A stretch of 64,000 nt of DNA from UBA8337 sp965662725. Its GTDB lineage: Bacteria; Pseudomonadota; Alphaproteobacteria; RS24. The DNA lies in contig CBFIIT010000001.1 of NCBI GenBank assembly GCA_965662725.1, positions 110,149 through 174,148 of the forward strand, written 5' to 3'. The translations under genes were made by a program, and so were the position numbers. This document shows positions 50,481-58,091 of this stretch, piece by piece. The notes beneath the pieces were generated by a model. That model searched no databases. It was given only the letters and a program-made list of their open reading frames with translations, and had not been told where the DNA came from. Position 1 is the first letter of the stretch. Each line of letters begins with the position of its first letter.

Positions 50481-50898
50481 TCGGGTTCAGACCCGCCAGC
50501 TTGCAGACATATTTCCATTCTTTGGTCGTGACCGGCTGAACGGAAAGGCGCGAATTATTGACCAACACCATATCTTCCAATTTCGGATCGGCCTTAATTT
50601 CGGCCAAAGTGACGTGATGGGCGGCGGTTTCCAGCGCCACAATATCAACCATGCCAAAGCGGCCCTTCGGGTCCGTATGGTCCGGATAATGCTCTTTAAT
50701 CACTTCGACCGAGCCCATAATGCGCTTCTCATTGACCGAGTGATAAAAGAAACCCTTATCGCCCAGCTTCATCGCTTTCATGTGTTTATTGGCAAGAAAA
50801 TTGCGCACCCCGTCCCAATGCTCGCCCTTGCCTTTGCGGTCAAGCTGGTCTTGCCAGCCCCATGTATTGGGTTCCGATTTGAACAGCCAATAAGCCAT
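50458..50898 (-). CDS. EVE-domain protein (THYN1-like)
   Basis: 146 residues comprising one EVE (PUA-like) domain: WLFKSEPNTWGW at the N-terminus, HWDGVRNFLANKHM, GDKGFFYHS and EWKYVCKLAGL. EVE domains bind modified bases in nucleic acids (for example methylcytosine derivatives); the ligand is unknown here. It usually sits beside yciI, gpsA and tsaD in Alphaproteobacteria, as here. Overlaps the downstream Rieske gene by 23 bases, implying coupling. Confidence 0.92.
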   Translation of the reverse strand: MAYWLFKSEPNTWGWQDQLDRKGKGEHWDGVRNFLANKHMKAMKLGDKGFFYHSVNEKRIMGSVEVIKEHYPDHTDPKGRFGMVDIVALETAAHHVTLAEIKADPKLEDMVLVNNSRLSVQPVTTKEWKYVCKLAGLNPNAENPYK

Positions 50899-50936
50899 AT
50901 GCGCCTCTTTCTAACTCGCTTATCCTCAGGTCAGTA

Positions 50937-51230
50937 TCAGTTTTGCGGTGCGCCAAGCGCGCCCAGCAAATGATTGAAGCGGTGAATTTCAACAGCGCGA
51001 AACAGACCGGCTTTATTATAAGGGTCGTTCTCAACAAAGCCCTCAGCCACGGCGCGGTCGGTCGTGCGCAATAATAAAAGCGAGCCGATCATGGTTTGGC
51101 CGTCATCTGACATGAGCGGGCCGCCAACTTCGACATAATCTTGCGTTACGACATATTCCAAATGCGCTTGCCGATTTTCCAGTCTCAGGCTTTCGCTATC
51201 GGGCTTGTCCAAACACATCACACAAAACAT
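50937..51230 (-). CDS. YciI-family protein
   Basis: 97 residues with the ferredoxin-like YciI fold: MFCVMCLDKPDS at the N-terminus, VGGPLMSDDGQTMIGSLLLL, and VENDPYNKAGLF with the conserved Asp and Pro. Function is not known; related folds act on small molecules. Between the EVE gene (38 bases) and gpsA (59 bases) on the same strand, a conserved arrangement. Confidence 0.88.
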   Translation of the reverse strand: MFCVMCLDKPDSESLRLENRQAHLEYVVTQDYVEVGGPLMSDDGQTMIGSLLLLRTTDRAVAEGFVENDPYNKAGLFRAVEIHRFNHLLGALGAPQN

Positions 51231-51289
51231 TGGTGGTCTCCCTTTGATTGCTTCTTTAAGGTTTCAAGATAACATTTTGACGCCGCTTA

Positions 51290-52309
51290 TTATACCGTAT
51301 TTTCACGGGTTAGCGGGCGTGCCAACAAGCTTTCAATCGCCGTATCAATCGGCAGAGTTTCGGTTAATATTGAATCAACAGCAGCACAAATGGGCAGTTC
51401 AAGCGCGTGTTTTTCTGCCAATTTTCGAACCGCTGCCGCGCTCATCGCGCCCTCTGAAACCGATGAGCGCGCGCCCAAAATATCGGCCAGACGGCGCCCT
51501 TCACCAAGCGCGCGACCCAATGAAAAATTGCGCGAAGTATCGCTGGAGCAGGTTAAAATCAAATCGCCAAGTCCGGACAGGCCGGCCAAGGTTTCGGCTT
51601 GCGCGCCCAAGGCGATGCCGAGGCGTTGCATTTCGGCCATGCCGCGCGCGGTCACGGCAGCGCGAGCGCTTTCGCCAAGCTGTTTGCCGGCGACAATACC
51701 GCAGGCAATAGCCAGCACATTTTTCATCGCGCCGCCAATTTCAGCGCCGATAATATCGGTTGATAAATAGGGGCGAAAACCGGGTGTTGCAATCGCTTCG
51801 CTCAGCCATTGACCATGTGCCGCATCGGCGCTGGCCAGCGTCACAGCAGTCGGCAAGCCACGCGCCACATCGGCGGCAAAGCTGGGGCCGGATAAAACCG
51901 CCAGCTTGTCAGCCGGCCAAATTTCTGCCGCCACATCTGACATTAACTTCAAGCTGTCGCGCTCAATGCCTTTGGCGCATAAAACCAGACTGGCTTGGTT
52001 GTTATGATTGGCCAGTTCCTGCATTACCGGTCGGGCAAATTGCGCCGGCACCACCATCAATACAATATCGGCCATCGCCAAATCGGCGATATGGTCAGTC
52101 GCTTGAATATTTTGCGGCAAATCAATGCCCGGCAAAAACCGCGTATTTTCATTTTTCTGATTGATTGCCGCCGCCGTCTCAGCCTCATTGGCCCACAGGG
52201 TTACTGCCGGATGGCGCGCCGCCAATACACAAGCCAATGCCGTGCCCCATGCACCGGCGCCCAGCACGGCCATTTGCGGGTTTTTATCTTCTGTGGCTGT
52301 CATATCCAT
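51290..52309 (-). CDS. gpsA: Glycerol-3-phosphate dehydrogenase [NAD(P)+]
   Basis: Makes sn-glycerol 3-phosphate from DHAP for phospholipid synthesis. 339 residues. The nucleotide-binding motif is AVLGAGAWGTALA (about 14-26). LSGPSFAADVARGLPTAV, EIGGAMKNVLAIACGI with the catalytic lysine, and GLSGLGDLILTCSS are family blocks. ATG 52309 lies just after an AGG/GGGGGG tract; ATG 52303 is an alternative start. Usually the next gene to tsaD, but here it is separated from tsaD by 1.4 kb of inserted genes. Confidence 0.96.
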   Translation of the reverse strand: MDMTATEDKNPQMAVLGAGAWGTALACVLAARHPAVTLWANEAETAAAINQKNENTRFLPGIDLPQNIQATDHIADLAMADIVLMVVPAQFARPVMQELANHNNQASLVLCAKGIERDSLKLMSDVAAEIWPADKLAVLSGPSFAADVARGLPTAVTLASADAAHGQWLSEAIATPGFRPYLSTDIIGAEIGGAMKNVLAIACGIVAGKQLGESARAAVTARGMAEMQRLGIALGAQAETLAGLSGLGDLILTCSSDTSRNFSLGRALGEGRRLADILGARSSVSEGAMSAAAVRKLAEKHALELPICAAVDSILTETLPIDTAIESLLARPLTRENTV

Positions 52310-52494
52310 TTCCCCCCTACCTGCTTAAAGCGGTGCGCCCGGATAGGCAAGTCGCAGCGCTTGTCTGTTATTTTCCGCCTGCGCCTCTGGTTTTCTGCAT
52401 GCGTTGATGCCGGGTGACGGCTGCTGCAAATAGCCACTGAATATTTTAGCGATTATTCATTGATTATTCACTTGGCTGTGCTAATACTTTGCCA

Positions 52495-53163
52495 ATGTCA
52501 GAAGCAGATGTCATCCGCGAGAAAATCATAAATGCGGCGCGTGAGCGCTTTCGCCATTATGGTTATCCGAAAACAACAATTGCCGAATTGGCCGATGATT
52601 GCGCCATGTCACCGGGTAATATCTATCGGTTTTTCAAGGGAAAAATCGATATTGCCGTGGAGATTGCGCGGCGTGAATCGTTGGCCGCTGTAGATGTGAT
52701 TGAGGCGGTGCTGGATTGTCCGGTGCGCTCCTCACGCCAGCGACTTGAGGAAGTGGTGTTTGCTGATTTGCGCTACACGTTTCATCTGCTTGAAAATCAA
52801 CCGAAAACACTGGAATTGGCGCAAATTGTCGTCGCCGATCGGCCGCAATTTCAAATTGAAAGCTTGCGCCGCGAGCGCCGTGTTTTTCAACGTATTTTGC
52901 ATGAAGGTCAGGCATCGGGCGAGTTTATCGTCGATAATTTGCCGTCAACCACCATTGCCATTCATGCCGCAACAACCAAATATCGCTATGCGCAATTATT
53001 TACCAATCAGACATTGCACGAGCTGGAGCGCGAGTTGGCGCATGTCATGACGGTGATGATGCGCGGCTTGGTGGTGCGCAATGATGGCGCGCCGGCACCG
53101 GCGACCGAAATACCGCCCGAACCCAATCCATCACCGCCGCAAGACGATAAAACATCGCAATAA
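52495..53163 (+). CDS. TetR-family transcriptional regulator
   Basis: 222 residues. The N-terminal TetR helix-turn-helix is clear: AARERFRHYGYPKTTIAELADDCAMSPGNIYRFFKGKIDI (about 11-50, in pieces), with PGNIYRFF as the recognition region. The C-terminal ligand domain is unrecognised. The C-terminal tail (about 195-222) is Pro/Glu/Asp-rich. It stands alone on the plus strand between two minus-strand genes that are normally neighbours. Its target could be the gpsA side, itself, or the small-RNA array downstream; none is provable. Start ATG 52495. Confidence 0.9.
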   Translation: MSEADVIREKIINAARERFRHYGYPKTTIAELADDCAMSPGNIYRFFKGKIDIAVEIARRESLAAVDVIEAVLDCPVRSSRQRLEEVVFADLRYTFHLLENQPKTLELAQIVVADRPQFQIESLRRERRVFQRILHEGQASGEFIVDNLPSTTIAIHAATTKYRYAQLFTNQTLHELERELAHVMTVMMRGLVVRNDGAPAPATEIPPEPNPSPPQDDKTSQ

Positions 53164-53376
53164 AACCGCTTAAAGCGATAAATCAGTTGGAAAAACAGCC
53201 GGAAATTCCTCGAAAATTAGAAGAAAATGCAGTTATTTGGCTTAAAATCTCTTAAATATTGTCTCGATAACTAATAAAAATCAATAAAATCAGGATGTTA
53301 GCTTGTCACAAAATTGTATAAAAAAATATTGAATAAATTTCAATTTGTTCATTGTTTTTTGTTTTACACAGTGCTA

Positions 53377-53382
53377 TATAAT
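53377..53382 (+). promoter_or_regulatory. Possible -10 element (TATAAT) upstream of the small ORF/hairpin array
   Basis: A perfect TATAAT lies in the AT-rich gap after the TetR gene, 78 bases before the small ORF. TTGTTT at 53352-53357 is a possible -35 at 19-base spacing, which is long. The rest of 53164-53459 shows no gene. Which sigma factor would use it is unknown. Confidence 0.35.
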
Positions 53383-53459
53383 ATCTGTAAGCAGGCAGAC
53401 GGAATATTCCAAACGCCACGTTTATTGAAATGAAACCCAAACGCAGAAAGAGCGGAACC

Positions 53460-53582
53460 ATGTTGAAGAAAATCTCCTCCCTGATTTCGACCGTTAGCGG
53501 TCCGACTCTGGCCTCCTCAATTCTGGTGCTGTACGGCTTGGCCCTCGCCACCGTCACTGTCACCGACAGAGTTATTGTCTGA
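53460..53582 (+). CDS. Small hydrophobic 40-residue protein preceding the hairpin array
   Basis: The frame from ATG 53460 to TGA 53582 encodes 40 residues: a basic N-terminus (MLKKISSL) and one hydrophobic segment from about residue 15 to 35 (GPTLASSILVLYGLALATV), which could span a membrane. I do not recognise it, and it is not DUF1127, the small protein that accompanies CcsR RNAs in Rhodobacter. The ribosome site (AGCGGAACC) is weak. Its own DNA also holds hairpins, including one with a TCCTCCC loop (53470-53487) and GACCG-TTAG-CGGTC (53489-53502), so it may be RNA rather than protein. The stop codon lies in the first hairpin of the array. Confidence 0.45.
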   Translation: MLKKISSLISTVSGPTLASSILVLYGLALATVTVTDRVIV

Positions 53583-53697
53583 TTATCTCCTCCCGATAAT
53601 CACACTGCACGGATAAATCCTCCCTTTATCCGTGCCCCGACCTCCCTCCAGGTCGACTTTTGGCTCCGATGGTCCTCCCCCATCGGAGCCTTTTTTT
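53580..53697 (+). ncRNA. Tandem hairpin array with CCTCC loops (CcsR/cuckoo-like anti-Shine-Dalgarno small RNAs)
   Basis: Four hairpins in a row. H1: TGATTAT/ATAATCA, loop CTCCTCCCG (53580-53602). H2: an 11-bp perfect stem (53607-53617 with 53625-53635), loop TCCTCCC. H3: CGACCT/AGGTCG, loop CCCTCC (53638-53655). H4: an 11-bp perfect stem (53662-53672 with 53680-53690), loop TCCTCCC, then TTTTTTT. Each loop shows the anti-Shine-Dalgarno sequence CCUCC. Pairs of such hairpins are the hallmark of CcsR ('cuckoo') small RNAs of Alphaproteobacteria, stress-induced and cotranscribed with a small upstream ORF. Read that way this holds two units, H1-H2 and H3-H4. Homology is inferred from structure, not from a search. 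Confidence 0.7.
53662..53697 (+). terminator. Rho-independent terminator ending the hairpin array
   Basis: Perfect 11-bp GC-rich stem, 7-base loop and seven T residues (53691-53697). It ends the plus-strand transcript before the convergent tsaD gene and is at the same time the last CCTCC-loop hairpin. Confidence 0.93.
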
Positions 53698-53731
53698 GTT
53701 TTTAATTTGTATTGGGAAATTATTATTGCGA

Positions 53732-54817
53732 TCAGTCGGCTAAATCAGCCAAATCTGAGAGCGGCCAGCGCGCGCGCGCCGGTTCTTGCATTGCGTCGTC
53801 GGCAACCAGACCGGCTGCCAAGCGTTCTGCACCGGCGCGCGCAATCATCGCCGCATTATCCGTGCATAAAGCAGATGGCGGCACAAAGCTCTGAAAGCCT
53901 TGCTTGCGCGCGGCTTTATCGAGGGCGGCACCGATATGCTTATTGGCCGCCACCCCACCGGCAATGACTAATTGCTTTTCGGCCCGCGCATGCTCGGCTG
54001 AAAAGCGGCGCATCGCATGGCCGGTACGGTCGACCAAACAGTCAGTGACAGCGCTCTGAAACGCCGCCGCCAAATCGGCAATATCTTGGTCGCGCAAAGG
54101 AGCGGTTTTCTCAGCCGCTTGCCGCAAAGCGGTTTTCAAACCGGAAAATGAAAAATCGCATCCATCTTGCTGCAAAAGCGGGCGCGGCAGAGAAAACCGT
54201 GTCGCATCACCTGCAAGTGCTTCTTTCTCAATCTCCGGACCGCCCGGATAACCGAGTGACATCAGTTTTGCTGCCTTATCAAATGCCTCGCCAACCGCAT
54301 CATCCAGCGTGCTGCCATAGACCCGATAATGGCCCAGACCATCAACCGATAATAATTGGCAATGCCCGCCTGATACCAAAAGCAATAAATACGGAAATGC
54401 CAGCTTTTCGGTTAGCCGCGCCGATAAGGCATGGCCTTCCAAATGATTAATGCCGATAAACGGTTTTTGCGCCGCCAGTGCCAAAGCTTTGCCGGTGGTC
54501 AACCCGATAAGCACACCGCCGATAAGTCCCGGTCCTGCTGTGGCGGCAATCGCATCCAAATCGGCGAGAGCCATATCGGCTTCGTCCAAAGTCTCTTTAA
54601 TCAATCGGTCGAGATGGCTGATATGGGCGCGCGCCGCCAATTCCGGCACCACGCCGCCATAGGGTGCATGCATATCTATTTGGCTCAATATGCGCTGGCT
54701 GATAATGCGACCCGAACCGATAAGCGCCGCATCGCGCATCGGCGCTTCAATAATGGCGGCGGCGGTCTCATCGCAGCTGGTTTCCAGTCCCAGCACATAT
54801 ATTTGTTTTGCAGCCAT
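53732..54817 (-). CDS. tsaD: tRNA N6-adenosine threonylcarbamoyltransferase
   Basis: Transfers the threonylcarbamoyl group to A37 of ANN-reading tRNAs, with TsaB and TsaE. 361 residues. ASKHA-fold motifs: LGLETSCDETAAAI (about 9-22), PGLIGGVLIG, metal-binding INHLEGHA with His125 and His129, LLLVSGGHCQL, and LVIAGGVAANKHIG. All are typical. Diverges from hemC across 123 bases, the usual alphaproteobacterial arrangement. Confidence 0.96.
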   Translation of the reverse strand: MAAKQIYVLGLETSCDETAAAIIEAPMRDAALIGSGRIISQRILSQIDMHAPYGGVVPELAARAHISHLDRLIKETLDEADMALADLDAIAATAGPGLIGGVLIGLTTGKALALAAQKPFIGINHLEGHALSARLTEKLAFPYLLLLVSGGHCQLLSVDGLGHYRVYGSTLDDAVGEAFDKAAKLMSLGYPGGPEIEKEALAGDATRFSLPRPLLQQDGCDFSFSGLKTALRQAAEKTAPLRDQDIADLAAAFQSAVTDCLVDRTGHAMRRFSAEHARAEKQLVIAGGVAANKHIGAALDKAARKQGFQSFVPPSALCTDNAAMIARAGAERLAAGLVADDAMQEPARARWPLSDLADLAD

Positions 54818-54940
54818 GGCGTTGCAGCCTTTTCCTTGCTAAGAGTGCGCTTGCGCAAAAAGCGGTTTGGCTCTCTTTTATCTCTTACAGAGCTATATAA
54901 GTAACCGCTATGCAAGCGCAAGCGACGGATTGAGGATTGA

Positions 54941-55894
54941 ATGAGCGACCGGCATTTGACCATCGGCACACGCGCTTCGCCCCTGGCATTGGCGCAGACC
55001 GATCATGTGGCGAAACAATTTGCTGCGGCGCATGATTGGCCGCAAACGCGCCTGTCGCAACGTGAAATTGTGACCATTGGCGATCAGCGTTTGGAAATGC
55101 CACTGGCTGAAATTGGCGGCAAAGGCCTGTTTACGCAAGAATTGGAAGCCGGTCTTTTGGATGGCAGTCTCGATTTTGCCGTGCACAGTTTAAAAGACTT
55201 GCCAACACAAGAAGCTGAAGGTTTGACATTGGCGGCCATATTACCGCGCGCGCCGAGCGGTGATGTTTTGGTGCCGCGCGCCGATCTTGAAATCACCTGC
55301 TTGAATGATTTGCCGCAAAAGGCGCGCATCGGCACATCGGCTTTACGCCGCCATGCACAAATTCTCAATTTACGCCCCGATCTTGAAATTGTCGCTTTGC
55401 GCGGCAATGTCGGCACGCGACTTAAAAAACTGCAAAGTGAAAATCTTGACGCGATTGTTTTGGCCGCTGCCGGATTGAACAGACTGCATATAGACCCGCC
55501 CGGCCAATGCGCGCTGGATGCAGATATTTTACCGGCCGCCGGTCAAGGCGCATTGGCGGTGCAGTGCCGCGCCAATGATGCGGCTTTGATTTCATTGCTC
55601 AGGGCCTTGCATTGCGCGGATACGACCGCTTGCATCACCGCCGAACGGGCATTTCTGGCGGCGCTTGACGGCTCATGCCGCACCCCGATTGCCGCCCATG
55701 CGCAATTGAGCGATGGGCAAGTGCATTTACAAGGTCGCTTATTGGATGATGATGGGCGCTGGATGGCCGCGGCACGCGGCGCGGATGACATAGCCATGGC
55801 GCAGGCTTTGGGTGAAAAATTGGCGGCCGATGTGCGCGCTCAAGCGGCGCACTATGCAAGCCAATATAATCTGCCTTCAGATCGAGATGATTAA
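54941..55894 (+). CDS. hemC: Porphobilinogen deaminase (hydroxymethylbilane synthase)
   Basis: Joins four porphobilinogens into hydroxymethylbilane. 317 residues. GTRASPLALAQ (about 9-19), GGKGLFTQELE, FAVHSLKDLP and ILPAAGQGALAVQCR are family blocks; Cys246 in GSCRTPIAAHA binds the dipyrromethane cofactor. hemD begins 3 bases after the stop. Confidence 0.96.
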   Translation: MSDRHLTIGTRASPLALAQTDHVAKQFAAAHDWPQTRLSQREIVTIGDQRLEMPLAEIGGKGLFTQELEAGLLDGSLDFAVHSLKDLPTQEAEGLTLAAILPRAPSGDVLVPRADLEITCLNDLPQKARIGTSALRRHAQILNLRPDLEIVALRGNVGTRLKKLQSENLDAIVLAAAGLNRLHIDPPGQCALDADILPAAGQGALAVQCRANDAALISLLRALHCADTTACITAERAFLAALDGSCRTPIAAHAQLSDGQVHLQGRLLDDDGRWMAAARGADDIAMAQALGEKLAADVRAQAAHYASQYNLPSDRDD

Positions 55895-55897
55895 GCG

Positions 55898-56608
55898 ATG
55901 CGCTTATTGGTCACCCGCCCCATGCTCGATGCCGTGCCCTTGGCCGATGCGTTGGCAGCGCGCGGCCATGATGTGTTGATTTCCCCGCTTATTCATATTG
56001 AAGCGAGCGATCAGGATTTGCCAAAAGCCGATGATTTTGAGGCCGTTGCCTTTACCAGCGCCAATGGGGTGCGGGCCTTATCGGCCAAATGTCAAACCGC
56101 TGATGCATTATCGGCTTGGCAAAAATTGAAAGCTTTCGCGGTTGGCCCGCAAACCGCCGGCACACTAAGCGCGCATGGCTGGCCCGCGCCGCATATTGCC
56201 GATGGCGATGTGGCCGCTTTGGCGGACAGCTTGGCGGCACATATTAAACAGGGTGAGACGGTTTTGCATATTGCCGGTCGCGACCGCGCCGGTGATTTGG
56301 CCGCCGCGCTCAATTCGGCACAGATAAAAAACCAACGCGCGGTTTTATATCGGGCCGAAGCGGCAGATGAGTTTAGCGCCGCCGCACAGGCGGCTTTCAG
56401 CGATGCCGAAGAGCCGCTGGATGGTGTGCTGATTTATTCCGCCCGCACGGCAAAAATTTTCCGCGCGCTTTTTGCACGTTTAGAAAACGCCGCCAAGCCG
56501 AAAATATATTGCCTGTCGCAGGCGGTGGCGGATGAGCTGGCGGTTGACGGTTTTGATACATATATAGCGGAGACGCCGAGCGAAGCGTCGATGTTGGCAG
56601 CTTTTTAA
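55898..56608 (+). CDS. hemD: Uroporphyrinogen-III synthase
   Basis: Cyclises hydroxymethylbilane to uroporphyrinogen III with inversion of ring D. 236 residues with two similar domains. MRLLVTRPMLDAVPLADALAARGHDVLISPLIHIE at the N-terminus (in pieces), VAFTSANGVRAL (about 50-61), FAVGPQTAGTL, and GVLIYSARTAKIF are recognisable; the family is otherwise poorly conserved. Placement directly after hemC supports the call. The mic60 candidate follows 87 bases later. Confidence 0.9.
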   Translation: MRLLVTRPMLDAVPLADALAARGHDVLISPLIHIEASDQDLPKADDFEAVAFTSANGVRALSAKCQTADALSAWQKLKAFAVGPQTAGTLSAHGWPAPHIADGDVAALADSLAAHIKQGETVLHIAGRDRAGDLAAALNSAQIKNQRAVLYRAEAADEFSAAAQAAFSDAEEPLDGVLIYSARTAKIFRALFARLENAAKPKIYCLSQAVADELAVDGFDTYIAETPSEASMLAAF

Positions 56609-56695
56609 ACCCGCCCTTATCGACTGATATAAAGCCGGTCTTGATGTGAGCGCAGAAGATTGCCAAATTTGACGAATATCAGCATAGTCAATCAT

Positions 56696-58075
56696 ATGAA
56701 AAAGCAGCCGTCCAAACAGGCAAGCGAACCGGCGGATGAAGATATTTTACCGCCGCAAGGTGATGATGTGTCAGGCACGGCCGAGGCGACCCGCGCCGCC
56801 GGCGAAAATCTACGCATGCCACCTCTAATTGACCATGCCGAAGGTTGGCGGCAGAGCATGATTGCTGCTTTGCGGCTTCGTTTTTCGGGCGTTTCCGGTA
56901 TCGTCGGCGCAATGCAAAGCGGCTCGCTGCATTTATTGCGCCGTACCGCTTATCACCTCACTTTGTGGATGCTGGTTACCGCCACTTTATTGATTACCGG
57001 TTTCGGTATTTGGCAGGCGCGGCATATTGAGATGCCGCAATTTGACAGTTTTTGGTTTAATTCCGAACGGGTTTTGAAAGACCGTATTGACCGGATAAAT
57101 AATGATGGCGTTGCGATCATAGACAGCCAGCCGCGCAATGAGGCAGCTGTGGATATAGAGAGTACGATTGAGGCGCCCAATATAGAGACGCCCAATATAG
57201 AGACGCCCAATATAAATCGAGAGGACGCCATGCCGCTCGCTGAGTTGAAAACCCGTCTCATTGACGCGGCCAATAATCAACCGAGTGATCGCGCGCAAGT
57301 GAGCGAAAAAAGCCGCCAAACGGCAGACGAAAACACCGCCTTAATTGCGCGGCTAAAAGCCAGCCTGGCGGCCGAGCAAGCGGCCAATCAAACCGAACTG
57401 GCCGAAAGCCGTGCACGTTTGGCGGCGGCTGAAGCAAAAATCGCCAAACTGTCGAGCCGGGCCACTAACCCTGATGCCACTAACCCTGATGCCACTAACC
57501 CTGATGCCAATGTCACCTTGTTAACGCAACGCCACGCCATGGCCGATTTATTGCTGCGCCTGCAAGCCGGGCTTGCCTATGATGATATTTTGGCGGCCGG
57601 CGATTTACAAAAAGTGCTGACACGGCGCGAATTGGCTTTGCTGGCCCTGCACGGCGCGGTTGGCATTCCGACAGAGCCGGCATTGGCTTTGCAATTTAAC
57701 GGCTGGGTCGCCATGTTGCGGCCGCAAAACCGGGCACGCCCTTATCAGCGCGTCATGCAATGGCTGGCTGACAATGCCGCCGGTTTGGTGCGCGTATCTG
57801 AAGTGCCTTTGGCACTTTCAAATAATCAATCATCCGGCGACATAATGTCGGGCGATATAATGTCAAATATTGCCGGCGCATTGGCGCGCGGACGGCTTGA
57901 TGCGGCGGCGATTGATATGGGTCGCTTGCTGCGCCATTTGCAAGGCGGAACCGATATATCGCCGCGCCAGCTTGCGGCCTTGCAGGCGGTTTATGATGAT
58001 ACGCGTGCCGCGGCGGAATTGGCGCCGCTTTTGGCAAAATTGAAACGCGATTATATTTCCGGCGCGCGGCCATGA
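56696..58075 (+). CDS. Mitofilin/Mic60-like inner-membrane protein
   Basis: 459 residues. Acidic N-terminus, one membrane helix (about 86-106), then a long periplasmic part with coiled-coil character (about 180-255: LARLKASLAAEQAANQTELA and neighbours) and a C-terminal mitofilin-type domain (QFNGWVAML, then RPYQRVMQWLADNAAGLVRV at about 342-376). Alphaproteobacterial Mic60 homologues sit after hemD and before a HemY-like gene and shape membrane junctions in intracytoplasmic-membrane formers. The coding sequence carries two 15-bp tandem repeats: APNIETPNIETPN (about 160-172) and ATNPDATNPDATNPD (about 256-270). ATG 56696 was preferred to an in-frame TTG at 56660. Confidence 0.82.
   Translation: MKKQPSKQASEPADEDILPPQGDDVSGTAEATRAAGENLRMPPLIDHAEGWRQSMIAALRLRFSGVSGIVGAMQSGSLHLLRRTAYHLTLWMLVTATLLITGFGIWQARHIEMPQFDSFWFNSERVLKDRIDRINNDGVAIIDSQPRNEAAVDIESTIEAPNIETPNIETPNINREDAMPLAELKTRLIDAANNQPSDRAQVSEKSRQTADENTALIARLKASLAAEQAANQTELAESRARLAAAEAKIAKLSSRATNPDATNPDATNPDANVTLLTQRHAMADLLLRLQAGLAYDDILAAGDLQKVLTRRELALLALHGAVGIPTEPALALQFNGWVAMLRPQNRARPYQRVMQWLADNAAGLVRVSEVPLALSNNQSSGDIMSGDIMSNIAGALARGRLDAAAIDMGRLLRHLQGGTDISPRQLAALQAVYDDTRAAAELAPLLAKLKRDYISGARP
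57176..57214 (+). repeat. 15-bp tandem repeat within the mic60-like gene (NIETP codons)
   Basis: CCCAATATAGAGACG occurs at 57176-57190 and 57191-57205, and a partial third copy to 57214. It keeps the reading frame and encodes repeated P-N-I-E-T in the periplasmic linker. Confidence 0.9.
57461..57508 (+). repeat. 15-bp tandem repeat within the mic60-like gene (ATNPD codons)
   Basis: GCCACTAACCCTGAT occurs three times (57461-57475, 57476-57490, 57491-57505), followed by GCC. It is in frame and encodes ATNPD three times between the coiled coil and the C-terminal domain. Being identical at the DNA level suggests recent expansion. Confidence 0.92.
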
Positions 58076-58091
58076 TGACAGGAGCGCCTGA

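Noticed and set aside
53306..53563. Open frame of 85 codons on the minus strand antisense to the small ORF region
   Set aside because: It runs through an AT-rich promoter-like gap and has no ribosome site. The hairpins and terminator on the plus strand indicate plus-strand transcription.
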